Positions 1 to 6,262 of a stretch of 11,794 nt of DNA are shown piece by piece (the stretch's first letter is position 1; each line of letters opens with the position of its first letter). The notes below the pieces were generated by a model that saw only the letters and a program-made list of their open reading frames with translations, ran no database searches and was not told the origin of the DNA. Source of the DNA: Bermanella sp047628755 (lineage in GTDB: Bacteria > Pseudomonadota > Gammaproteobacteria > Pseudomonadales > Oceanobacteraceae); contig JBLHVV010000099.1 of NCBI GenBank assembly GCA_047628755.1, forward strand, positions 1 to 11,794, given 5' to 3'. Position numbers and translations under genes: made by a program.

Positions 1-207
1 TTAACTGAAAAACGCTCGGCAATTCTCAAGCACAGTCCTCTTTCTATCTTATTAGTTTGTCACCAAACGTTTGCTGGCCGTTTTGTAACTCATTTATGTG
101 GGGGCCCTAAATACGGTATTCATGTTGGTACAGCTGCAATAATAAACACAAAAACAGAGGTATTCTCGGCTCAATGTGGCACTTTAATAGACACCTACAA
201 AGATTAA
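1..207 (+). other. possible 3' end of an upstream gene (unidentified)
   Basis: Frame 1 is open from the window edge to a TAA at 205-207, giving 68 residues that end ...TLIDTYKD. The other two forward frames stop within the first few bases. The codons look plausible, and the segment around GGPKYGIHVGTAAI reads like protein, but I do not recognise the family. If real, this gene overlaps the next start (174) by 34 bp, and the AGAGG at 156-160 that may serve the next gene lies inside it. An open frame this short can arise by chance in AT-moderate DNA, so this is a tentative call. Confidence 0.3.
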
Positions 208-1067
208 TACTGACTTTTATTTTACTGCTTCTAAGCACAGCCAGTTTTGCAGACGTAGCCAGTGGCTTACTTTGGAGAATACATAAACCCCAGCACCCTG
301 TTAGTTATTTGTTTGGCACCATTCATGTGGATGACAAGCGAGTAAAGCGTCTCAATAAAAACATCAAACACCGCTTCAATGAATCTAAAACCCTTTGCTT
401 AGAGATATTGCCCAACATACAGACTCGGCAGAGTATTGGTTTAGCTATGTTATTACCTGAAGATGTGTTTTTAGATGATGTGCTAGGTGAGTCATTATTT
501 AATCGTGTGAGCCTAGCGATGAACAAAAAAGGAATGACTCCCTTAGAAACTATTCGGCTAAAACCTTGGGCGGCAATGATTTTACTGAGCAGACCAGAGA
601 GCCAAGGTGGTTATGCACTTGATGAGCAGTTGTATCATTGGGGAGTAGATCAAGATAAAAAGCTATGTGCACTTGAGTCGTTATCTGAACAGCTTGAAAT
701 ATTTGATCATCTCAGTCATCAGGATCAAATATCTCTATTGATCGATACGCTAGATAACTCAACAGCTATAAAAGATTTGAACGAGGAATTAATTCAATTC
801 TATTTATCAGGAAATCTAGATAATATTTATCAGCACAGTTTAAAAATGGAAAGTAGTAATAGTGAGCTTGCCATTAGATTGCGAGAACGATTAATTGATC
901 AAAGAAATAATATCATGGCAGATAGGTTAGTATCGGTGTTCCATGAAGGCTATGCATTCGTTGCGGTGGGTGCACTCCATTTACCAGGTAAGCAAGGACT
1001 ATTGCAATTGTTAAGAGAAAAAGGTTTTATAGTCACAACACCGACTATGTCAGTGAGCCCTTGGTAA
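174..1067 (+). CDS. TraB/GumN (TIKI-like) family exported protein
   Basis: This is a 297-residue protein with a signal peptide (residues 1-26: basic start, leucine-rich core, likely cleavage after SFA). The mature part opens with the family signature GLLWRI...SYLFGTIHVDD, with GTIH at residues 48-51. It continues with LEI around Glu78, LKPWAA at 129-134, a DQRN...M segment near 242-249 and the closing block VAVGALHLPGKQGLLQLL near 264-280, including His269. These GxxH elements are the hallmark of the TraB/PrgY/GumN fold, some of whose animal members (TIKI) are metalloproteases. The bacterial role is unknown; a periplasmic metal-dependent hydrolase is an inference. No lipobox cysteine is visible, so it is probably soluble in the periplasm. 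AGAGG at 156-160 is the only SD-like sequence, at a rather long 13-nt spacing. The next gene follows closely, suggesting co-transcription. Confidence 0.88.
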   Translation: MWHFNRHLQRLILTFILLLLSTASFADVASGLLWRIHKPQHPVSYLFGTIHVDDKRVKRLNKNIKHRFNESKTLCLEILPNIQTRQSIGLAMLLPEDVFLDDVLGESLFNRVSLAMNKKGMTPLETIRLKPWAAMILLSRPESQGGYALDEQLYHWGVDQDKKLCALESLSEQLEIFDHLSHQDQISLLIDTLDNSTAIKDLNEELIQFYLSGNLDNIYQHSLKMESSNSELAIRLRERLIDQRNNIMADRLVSVFHEGYAFVAVGALHLPGKQGLLQLLREKGFIVTTPTMSVSPW

Positions 1068-1122
1068 TGCATCGATAATGTTTAACGGGCTACAAGAAAC
1101 TAGTGAAAATTCTGAGAAAATT

Positions 1123-1920
1123 ATGCAAAAAGACATTATTCATTTTTCACATGCTAATGGATTTCCATCGCTTAGTTATCGCGTGATGTTAGATGCCCTG
1201 TCAAAAACTTATGACGTACGCTGGATTGACCAGCTCGCTCATCACCCCGACTTTCCTGTGACTAATAATTGGCCTTATTTAGCTGACGAATTAATTGATT
1301 ATTTTGAAAAAAATTATGACTGTCCAGTTATCGCCGTAGGTCATAGTTTAGGTGGAGTCATCAGTTTTATGGTTGCCAAGCAGCGGCCAGATCTAATTAA
1401 GCAAGTAATTTTACTCGACTCTCCTATTGCTGATGTGATTGGGTCTATAGCATTAAAAATTGCTAAAAAAATTGGTGCTATGGATCGAATTACTCCAGCT
1501 GGTAGAACAGAAGGGCGACAAGAGACCTGGGATAGTTATGATCAAGCGATTGAGTACTTTAGGGGCAAGTCACTGTTTAAGCGGGTAGATAATCGTTGTT
1601 TGCAAGACTATGTGACTCATGGAACAGCCCCATGGAATAATGGTATTAAATTAACCTTTAATGCCGATACTGAAATTAGTATTTATAGAACTTTACCCGA
1701 TAATTTGCAGCAAGGAAAAAAACGCTTAACAGTTCCTTCCGCTTTGATTTATGGAGCTAATAGTAAAGTAGTTGGGCCTTCTCGTCTTAGCTATATGAAA
1801 AATAAAGTGGGTGTATATATAGACGAAATGGAAGGCGGTCATCTATTTCCATTGGAATATCCAGAAGCTACGGCTAAAAAAATAGAGCAAACTATAGTGT
1901 ATCTTTCTAATGAAAAATGA
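1123..1920 (+). CDS. alpha/beta hydrolase, first of a tandem pair
   Basis: This 265-residue cytoplasmic protein has the alpha/beta-hydrolase fold. HFSHANGFPSLSYR near the N terminus supplies the oxyanion strand-loop. GHSLGG holds the nucleophile (Ser75) and GGHLFPLE the catalytic histidine (His240). The usual acid position after the seventh strand reads YGANSKVV, where relatives commonly have G..SDVV, so the expected Asp appears to be Lys215. Asp99 after strand six (LLDSP) could replace it. I prefer the ATG at 1123: it starts right at the conserved MQKDIIHFSHANG segment and has TGAGA five bases upstream. The longer frame from 1078 adds 15 residues with no SD and no family resemblance. The substrate cannot be told; small esters or acyl-CoA derivatives are possible. 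The 3' end overlaps the next gene by 11 bp, so translation is probably coupled. Confidence 0.82.
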   Translation: MQKDIIHFSHANGFPSLSYRVMLDALSKTYDVRWIDQLAHHPDFPVTNNWPYLADELIDYFEKNYDCPVIAVGHSLGGVISFMVAKQRPDLIKQVILLDSPIADVIGSIALKIAKKIGAMDRITPAGRTEGRQETWDSYDQAIEYFRGKSLFKRVDNRCLQDYVTHGTAPWNNGIKLTFNADTEISIYRTLPDNLQQGKKRLTVPSALIYGANSKVVGPSRLSYMKNKVGVYIDEMEGGHLFPLEYPEATAKKIEQTIVYLSNEK

Positions 1921-2752
1921 AATTACCATAAATATTAAAGGGATTAATATACAGTGCCTGAAATGGGGTAATCCAGCAGGTGAGTCTATATTATTACTGC
2001 ACGGTTGGTTAGACAATGCCGCTAGCTTCTCAAATTTAGCACCCTTATTAGAACAATATAACGTGGTGGCGGTTGACCTGCCAGGGCATGGTTTAAGTGA
2101 ACACTGGCCGAGTCATGGGCATTATCATTTTTGGGCTGGAGTAGAAGATATAGAGTTGATTTTAGACCAACTGGGCTGGCAGCAATGCCATATAGTGGGG
2201 CATTCTATGGGGGCTGCTATGGCCACCCTGTATGCGGGTACATTTCCTGACCGTATGTTGTCATTAACACTAATTGAAGCTATAGGGCCATTAGCAGGAG
2301 ATGCTGACGGAACTCCAGAGCGTGTGGCTCAGTCTATTGAGCAAATGAAATCACACAATCCACTGCAATCTCATAAGCCCAGCATCGACCCGTTTATAAA
2401 GGCCAGACTCAAAGGTCATTTAAAATTGTCAGAAGCTTCGTCTAAATTGATTATGACCCGTTCGGTAAATGAAACGGATGAAGGTTTTAGCTGGAGTAAT
2501 GATAAGCGGCTAAAGCATACTTCTATGATTAGACTACCAGAAGCGTTTATTGTGTCGTTTATTCAAAGAATTACCTGCCCAGTGTTGGGGGTTTTTGCAA
2601 CTGATGGGATTTTCAAGGAAGATCATATACAAAGTCGTTGGGATTATATTCAGAACCCTTATAGTCTATTGTGGCTAGACGGAGGGCATCATTTGCATAT
2701 GGACGGTGACGTTCGACGGATAGCCCAAAACATTAAAACACTTATCGGCTAG
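1910..2752 (+). CDS. alpha/beta hydrolase, serine-hydrolase-like (SERHL type)
   Basis: This 280-residue protein has a complete set of alpha/beta-hydrolase landmarks: LLLHGWLDN (oxyanion loop, residues 28-36), VVAVDLPGHGLSE (52-64), the nucleophile elbow GHSMGA with Ser99, an acid candidate Asp232 in FATDG, and the histidine block GGHHLHMD (258-265). HGWLDN together with GGHHLHM resembles the SERHL-like branch, whose physiological substrates are unknown. There is no signal peptide, so it acts in the cytoplasm. Its ATG lies inside the last codons of the previous hydrolase (11-bp overlap), which argues for one transcript and coupled translation. The two proteins differ greatly outside the shared motifs, so the pair does not look like a recent duplication. 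Confidence 0.85.
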   Translation: MKNEITINIKGINIQCLKWGNPAGESILLLHGWLDNAASFSNLAPLLEQYNVVAVDLPGHGLSEHWPSHGHYHFWAGVEDIELILDQLGWQQCHIVGHSMGAAMATLYAGTFPDRMLSLTLIEAIGPLAGDADGTPERVAQSIEQMKSHNPLQSHKPSIDPFIKARLKGHLKLSEASSKLIMTRSVNETDEGFSWSNDKRLKHTSMIRLPEAFIVSFIQRITCPVLGVFATDGIFKEDHIQSRWDYIQNPYSLLWLDGGHHLHMDGDVRRIAQNIKTLIG

Positions 2753-2786
2753 CATCTAAAAACGTTAATTTATGTTTAAATAATCT

Positions 2787-2831
2787 ATACTAAGAACTAT
2801 TATCAATACTAAACACTATTTAGAATACTAA
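2787..2831. repeat. 19-bp tandem direct repeat, about 2.4 copies
   Basis: ATACTAA recurs at 2787, 2806 and 2825, exactly 19 bp apart. The two complete units, ATACTAAGAACTATTATCA and ATACTAAACACTATTTAGA, match at 14 of 19 positions, sharing ATACTAA, ACTATT and the final A. The third copy keeps only ATACTAA before the sequence moves into the SD of the thioredoxin-like gene. The array fills the leader between the hydrolase stop and that gene. The first unit overlaps TATACT (2786-2791), a good -10 hexamer with only a poor -35. It may be an operator, or simply a short slippage duplication. Confidence 0.75.
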
Positions 2832-2849
2832 TCCGTAGAAGGACTCCAA

Positions 2850-3332
2850 ATGTTACGTCTTATTGTATTAAGTTTAACTCTCCTCTTTTTCCAATCAGCA
2901 TTTTCTGCATCGCCAGGGCAAATAGCACCTGACTTTAAATTACCAGGTATTAAAACTGGTAATTTAATGAGCCTAAAGAGCCATCGGGGTAAGGTAGTGT
3001 ATTTAGATTTTTGGGCATCTTGGTGTGGTCCTTGTCGCCAGTCACTGCCGTTATTAAATGAATTACGTAACGAGTTTAAAAACAAGGGCTTTGAAGTTCT
3101 AGCAGTGAATCTAGATGAAGATAAAGAAAATGCCAAGGCATTTCTAAAACAATTTCCAGTAAATTATCCTGTATTACTAGATCCAAACGGTAAAGTTCCA
3201 CAAAAGTATGACGTTCCAGGAATGCCAACTTCATACCTGATTGACCGTAAAGGTAAAATTATAAAAGTACATGTAGGATTTAAAAAGCAAGATATCCATA
3301 CGATTCGAAAACAGGTTAAGTCATTACTTTAA
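2850..3332 (+). CDS. exported TlpA/ResA-like thioredoxin-fold protein
   Basis: This 160-residue protein has a signal peptide (residues 1-20, likely cleavage after FSA, no lipobox) and one thioredoxin domain. The mature N terminus has the AhpC/TlpA-type APDFKLPG segment (26-33). The redox site WASWCGPC is at 55-62, with Cys59 and Cys62. MPTSYLIDRKG (125-135) holds the cis-proline, Pro126. The family uses the CxxC pair to reduce or exchange disulfides in the periplasm, for example during cytochrome c maturation. No cytochrome genes are nearby, so the partner is unknown. AGAAGGA at 2837-2843 is a strong SD six bases before the ATG. A 97-bp gap after the hydrolase gene, with the tandem repeat and a -10-like TATACT, suggests a promoter of its own. 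Confidence 0.9.
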   Translation: MLRLIVLSLTLLFFQSAFSASPGQIAPDFKLPGIKTGNLMSLKSHRGKVVYLDFWASWCGPCRQSLPLLNELRNEFKNKGFEVLAVNLDEDKENAKAFLKQFPVNYPVLLDPNGKVPQKYDVPGMPTSYLIDRKGKIIKVHVGFKKQDIHTIRKQVKSLL

Positions 3333-3395
3333 TTTTTACTGACTTCAAGTTACTTGTGAGTAATCATCACTGGTAATTTCTTACGAAATACCCCA

Positions 3396-3425
3396 AGCTT
3401 TTCTAATACTCATATTGGAAAAGCT
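3396..3425 (+). promoter_or_regulatory. hairpin sequestering the thioesterase ribosome binding site
   Basis: Bases 3396-3408 (AGCTTTTCTAATA) pair with 3413-3425 (TATTGGAAAAGCT) around the loop CTCA. This gives 13 consecutive pairs, 12 Watson-Crick and one U-G wobble. The GGAA that serves as SD (3417-3420) is wholly inside the 3' arm, and the ATG follows two bases after the stem. Four U residues face the A-run next to the SD, as in fourU-type RNA thermometers. No T-run follows, so it is not an intrinsic terminator. A smaller arm pair, ATTTC TTAC GAAAT, lies just upstream at 3376-3389. The structure is read directly; a regulatory role is inferred. Confidence 0.65.
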
Positions 3426-3426
3426 C

Positions 3427-3864
3427 ATGACTCAATCCTTAGAGCAGATTATTGAAGCTAGAAAGCTTTTATCTCAAACTCGTGTTACTAAAGCAATATT
3501 TCCTGATCGGACAAATCATCACAATACTTTGTTCGGGGGTACTGCTTTGCAGTGGATGGACGAAGTGTCATTTATAGCCGCTACTCGTTTTTCTCGTCAA
3601 AATATTGTAACTGTAAGTTCAGACAAAATTGACTTTAAGCATCCTGTACCCGGTGGTTCGGTGGTGGAATTAATAGCCCAGGTAGTGGAAGTAGGCCGGA
3701 GCAGTATTAGGGTTAAAGTTGATGTTTTTCTTGAAGGTTTATACCAAGATGGTTGTAAAAAAGCGATTACAGGTTTTTTTAGTTTTGTAGCCATTGATGA
3801 AGACAGCAAACCTACCTTAGCATTACCAAAAGATTTTCTAGAGCTTCAAAATTTAGAAGATTAA
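3427..3864 (+). CDS. hotdog-fold acyl-CoA thioesterase
   Basis: This 145-residue protein is of the single-hotdog, YciA/BACH-like acyl-CoA hydrolase type. Signatures are NHHNTLFGGTALQWMDEVSFIAA (30-52), with conserved Asn33, the Gly pair and Asp45/Glu46, followed by VTVSSDKIDFKHPVPGG (61-77) and VVEVGRSSIRVKVDVF (86-101). The family hydrolyses acyl-CoA to free acid and CoA in the cytoplasm, usually as oligomers of hotdog pairs. The start is the ATG at 3427, six bases after GGAA. The in-frame TTG at 3415 would add four residues but lies in the hairpin stem and has no SD. It is convergent with rluA, with only 19 bp between the stops. Length fits the family. The substrate chain length cannot be told. 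Confidence 0.9.
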   Translation: MTQSLEQIIEARKLLSQTRVTKAIFPDRTNHHNTLFGGTALQWMDEVSFIAATRFSRQNIVTVSSDKIDFKHPVPGGSVVELIAQVVEVGRSSIRVKVDVFLEGLYQDGCKKAITGFFSFVAIDEDSKPTLALPKDFLELQNLED

Positions 3865-3883
3865 TTATGAGTAAAGTTATTTG

Positions 3884-4615
3884 CTAAAAAGGTGCTTCAG
3901 ACTCAAAGTGCATACGCTCTCCAGTGAATGGGTGATTTAAATACAACGACCTTGCATGCAAATTTAGTCTGTTTGCCATTCCAAACGCTATATCATGTGC
4001 GTAAAAGTAGTCGCCAATAATAGGGTGGCCAATAGCCGACATATGGACTCTTAATTGATGACTTCGGCCCGTATATGGTATTAGTAAAATTCGACAAACT
4101 TTTTTAGTTTTATTGTGGTGGTCTTGATTGTATGGGAATACAAAACGGTCTGGGAAAGTGTCGTGTTCTTGATTACTTCTATTGTTACTTATGGCATTTA
4201 AGTTTTGATTAGCAGAAATATCTGGTGTTTCATAAGATTCCATTTTCTGCCAATGGGTTAATGCTTGCTTACCATCGGTGTTTACTTCCTGTCTTGGTCT
4301 GTTAGGCCAGTCGCATTGTAAAGGTAAATCTATGTGACCTTGAGCACAGGGTAGATTACCGTAAACAACCGCTTCGTAGACCTTAAAAGTCTGACGTTCT
4401 TGAAACTGTATCGATAATTTGGATTGTGCTTTTTTATTTAGTCCAAATGCCATTATGCCAGACGTGTACTGGTCAAGGCGGTGTACTTGGCCAATAAACG
4501 GGTATTTATCTTGTAAGCGATGGACTACGCTATCATCTAGCGACCCAGGCTGAGACAATAAACCGCTGGGTTTATTTACAACCAGCATGTGCTTATCTTG
4601 AAATAATATTTGCAT
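3884..4615 (-). CDS. rluA: RluA-type rRNA/tRNA pseudouridine synthase
   Basis: This 243-residue protein closely resembles remembered E. coli RluA, which isomerises uridine 746 of 23S rRNA and uridine 32 of several tRNAs. Shared blocks are VVNKPSGLLSQPG (12-24), the catalytic HRLDQYTSG with Asp48 (45-53), LPLQCDWPNRPRQ (97-109), PYTGRSHQLRVHM (180-192) and IGHPIIGD (195-202). Between GKQALTHWQKMESYE and KVCRILLIP there are about 41 extra residues compared with E. coli RluA. They are rich in Asn, Gln, His and Asp (about 129-171; bases 4103-4231) and sit where a short beta-turn would be. No S4 domain is present, as expected for RluA. A weak SD (AGG, four bases before the ATG) precedes the start. 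It is divergent from tapT. Confidence 0.9.
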   Translation of the reverse strand: MQILFQDKHMLVVNKPSGLLSQPGSLDDSVVHRLQDKYPFIGQVHRLDQYTSGIMAFGLNKKAQSKLSIQFQERQTFKVYEAVVYGNLPCAQGHIDLPLQCDWPNRPRQEVNTDGKQALTHWQKMESYETPDISANQNLNAISNNRSNQEHDTFPDRFVFPYNQDHHNKTKKVCRILLIPYTGRSHQLRVHMSAIGHPIIGDYFYAHDIAFGMANRLNLHARSLYLNHPFTGERMHFESEAPF

Positions 4616-4662
4616 AAAGCCTAACGAAAAAAGAAATGAATATTTAAGCCACTAATACTCAC

Positions 4663-4677
4663 TAAGTTATCAACTTA
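4663..4677. repeat. 15-bp palindrome between rluA and tapT
   Basis: TAAGTT ATC AACTTA has two perfect 6-bp arms around a 3-bp centre. It lies in the 79-bp divergent spacer, 18 bp before the tapT start. The position would suit an operator or a small leader hairpin. AAGCCAC also occurs on both sides of it (4646-4652 and 4681-4687). I found no convincing sigma-70 promoter for either gene in the spacer. Confidence 0.4.
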
Positions 4678-4694
4678 AAAAGCCACAATAGAAT

Positions 4695-5336
4695 ATGCCT
4701 AGAAAACTCTGTGATAAATGCCAGCGGCCTTTAAATGTTTGTATCTGCCAGCACCTAGTATCATTAACAGCGCCATGTAATATAGTCATTTTACAGCATC
4801 CGTCTGAGCAAAAACAGGCGTTAGCCACCGTGCCTATTCTGAACCGTTGTCTGTCTAATTTAACGGTCATTACTGGTGAAAATCTAACCAATAATTTAAC
4901 TGTTATTGCTTTACTTGAAAACTCTGACGAGTTAGCAGTGCTATTTCCTACTGATAAGGCTGAGCATTGGTGTTTGAAACTTGCTTATCAAAGCACTCAA
5001 ATTAATTCTAAAACTGAACAAAAACCACCAAAAACAATTATTGTACTGGATGGTACATGGCGTAAAGCGAAGCTCATTTGGTACAAAAATCCTTGGCTAC
5101 ATACCCTAAGGTCAGTAGTCTTAACGGGTTTGCCTAAAAGTGAATACTTGATTCGTGCTAGTAGTATACAGGGGGGAGTTTCAACATTAGAGGCCGTCAT
5201 GCACAGCTGCAATTATCTTTCTTGTAGTAATGAATTCAGTATTTTATTAAATCCCTTTAAAGCTATGATTGATTGGCAAGTACAAAAAATGGGCAAAGAA
5301 AAATTTCTTGCCCATTATGGATGCACAGATAATTAG
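4695..5336 (+). CDS. tapT: DTW-domain tRNA-uridine aminocarboxypropyltransferase
   Basis: This 213-residue protein is of the DTW family. E. coli TapT (YfiP) makes acp3U at position 47 of tRNAs, using S-adenosylmethionine as aminocarboxypropyl donor. An N-terminal CDKCQRPLNVCIC cluster (Cys6, 9, 16, 18) looks metal-binding. The QHPSEQKQALATV block is at 34-46. The name-giving DxTW motif is LDGTWRKAK at 118-126 (Asp119, Thr121, Trp122). LPKSEYLIRASSIQGGVSTLEAV (146-168) is the conserved C-terminal segment. Length is close to E. coli TapT. No clear SD precedes the ATG. Its last codons carry, on the opposite strand, the likely terminator of the convergent gene. The assignment rests on remembered family features. 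Confidence 0.85.
   Translation: MPRKLCDKCQRPLNVCICQHLVSLTAPCNIVILQHPSEQKQALATVPILNRCLSNLTVITGENLTNNLTVIALLENSDELAVLFPTDKAEHWCLKLAYQSTQINSKTEQKPPKTIIVLDGTWRKAKLIWYKNPWLHTLRSVVLTGLPKSEYLIRASSIQGGVSTLEAVMHSCNYLSCSNEFSILLNPFKAMIDWQVQKMGKEKFLAHYGCTDN
5284..5313 (-). terminator. intrinsic terminator of the chalcone-isomerase-like gene, inside tapT
   Basis: Read on the minus strand, GGGCAAGAAA pairs with TTTCTTTGCCC with one bulged base and a short T-rich loop (5313 down to 5291). ATTTTTTG follows immediately (5290-5283). A GC-closed stem plus a run of six T is the classic rho-independent form. It lies 57 bases past the stop of the minus-strand gene, entirely within the last codons of tapT. On the plus strand the hairpin is not followed by T residues, so it should act only on the minus-strand transcript. 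Confidence 0.75.
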
Positions 5337-5369
5337 CCAGGATATTAATTTAGCCTGCCGCTATTTAAT

Positions 5370-5993
5370 TTATAAAGACTTTTGCTTTGCTACTAACGTG
5401 CTTTCAGTGTCGTTATTGAGCCCTAGAATATCATCTTTAAAGTCTCGGCCTACTGGGTTCTTACCAATCCAAATAGACAGCATAGCGTCAAAATATTTTT
5501 TACCGGGAATAACACCTTTTACTTCACCGTTAATAGTAATGCGCGTGCCTGTACCTGGAATGTAGTCAAATACAGATTGTTCTCCTGCGTACATTTTTCC
5601 GGTGAAGTAACTTAGCATTTGTTCAATCTCATCAGATAAATCCATATGGTCTTCTTCTGATAGGTTTAATAATAGTGCTTCTTGCAGTGCGCTTGCTGTT
5701 CTACGAGCACCGACTTTTTTTAGCATAATGTGGAACACCATGCGCTTGTGTGAATCATTTTTTATGATGGTTGAGGGTCTAGTTGAAGGCTCTTCTAGGT
5801 AAAGTGCCCCTACGTAAGTCTCGATTAATAGATATAATTCACGTACAGACGCACCATTAAGCTGTAATTCGGGGCGCTCTGCGTTAGCAGGAATGATATT
5901 GGGCAATTCAACATTTGAAACGTTATAAGCATGGCTTGATTGAATAAAGAGGGCAGAGCAAAAGAAGCTAACGGCGAACACAATATATTTCAT
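5370..5993 (-). CDS. exported chalcone-isomerase-like protein
   Basis: This 207-residue protein has a signal peptide (residues 1-22, likely cleavage after SHA). The mature part matches the bacterial chalcone-isomerase-like family. LNGASVRELYLLIETYVGALYLEEPS (45-70) is the typical opening strand and turn. HKRMVFHIMLKKVGARR follows (82-98), and MLSIWIGKNPVGRDFKDDILG (171-191) is the typical closing segment. These bacterial relatives of plant chalcone isomerase are mostly periplasmic and without known function; flavonoid chemistry should not be assumed. AAGAG about nine bases upstream is an acceptable SD. A good promoter lies about 40 bp upstream, and a terminator about 57 bp past the stop, so it is probably a single-gene unit. 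Confidence 0.85.
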   Translation of the reverse strand: MKYIVFAVSFFCSALFIQSSHAYNVSNVELPNIIPANAERPELQLNGASVRELYLLIETYVGALYLEEPSTRPSTIIKNDSHKRMVFHIMLKKVGARRTASALQEALLLNLSEEDHMDLSDEIEQMLSYFTGKMYAGEQSVFDYIPGTGTRITINGEVKGVIPGKKYFDAMLSIWIGKNPVGRDFKDDILGLNNDTESTLVAKQKSL

Positions 5994-6030
5994 TGAATCA
6001 CTCTTATTATTGTTATTTATTAATCAATTA

Positions 6031-6059
6031 TTTATACGCTTATGTAGGATCGTATTCAA
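6031..6059 (-). promoter_or_regulatory. sigma-70-like promoter for the chalcone-isomerase-like gene
   Basis: On the minus strand TTGAAT (-35, 6059-6054) and TATAAA (-10, 6036-6031) are separated by exactly 17 bp. Transcription would begin near 6024, leaving a leader of about 30 bases with AAGAG before the ATG at 5993. Confidence 0.55.
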
Positions 6060-6189
6060 CAGAGTGTTTTATTCATCGGTTATTTTTGAGCAAACATTTG
6101 TAAATATTTAATCAACTCTTAATTAATTGGTACTATAGTATTACCTGAAGCGTTTAATCTCACACATTACCTAAATGGGCACCGTTATT

Positions 6190-6223
6190 TGAATCTGCTT
6201 ACTTTGATTAATCTTCAGATTCA
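6190..6223. repeat. 8-bp inverted repeat upstream of the rdgC promoter
   Basis: TGAATCTG (6190-6197) and CAGATTCA (6216-6223) are perfect inverted copies with an 18-bp spacer. The centres are 26 bp apart, about two and a half helical turns. The right arm ends 10 bp before the -35 hexamer of the rdgC promoter, a common place for an activator site. No T-run follows, so it is not a terminator. Confidence 0.45.
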
Positions 6224-6233
6224 TAAATCCCCC

Positions 6234-6262
6234 TTGTTTGATGTCTCTAGTCTCAGCATAAT
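6234..6262 (+). promoter_or_regulatory. sigma-70-like promoter for rdgC
   Basis: TTGTTT (6234-6239) and CATAAT (6257-6262) are separated by 17 bp. A start near 6269 would give a leader of about 30 bases containing the strong SD before the ATG at 6299. The hexamers match the consensus at 4/6 and 5/6. Confidence 0.5.

Noticed and set aside
3415..3426. TTG at 3415 as the thioesterase start
   Set aside because: It falls in the hairpin stem with no SD upstream, while the ATG at 3427 has GGAA six bases before it and fits the family length.
3952..3961. TTGCATGCAA palindrome near the end of rluA
   Set aside because: It lies in coding sequence, is a single copy and has no associated structure.
4667..4694. 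TTATCA-16-TAGAAT as a tapT promoter
   Set aside because: The -10 ends right at the ATG, so transcription would start inside the coding sequence.
5269..5565. Plus-strand open frame of 98 codons spanning the tapT/chalcone-isomerase-like junction
   Set aside because: It is antisense to the well-supported exported protein and out of frame with tapT; its product has no family features.
6131..6140. TACTATAGTA palindrome as a further promoter or operator
   Set aside because: It contains a -10-like TATAGT but no acceptable -35 at 15-19 bp, and short AT-rich palindromes are frequent in such a spacer.
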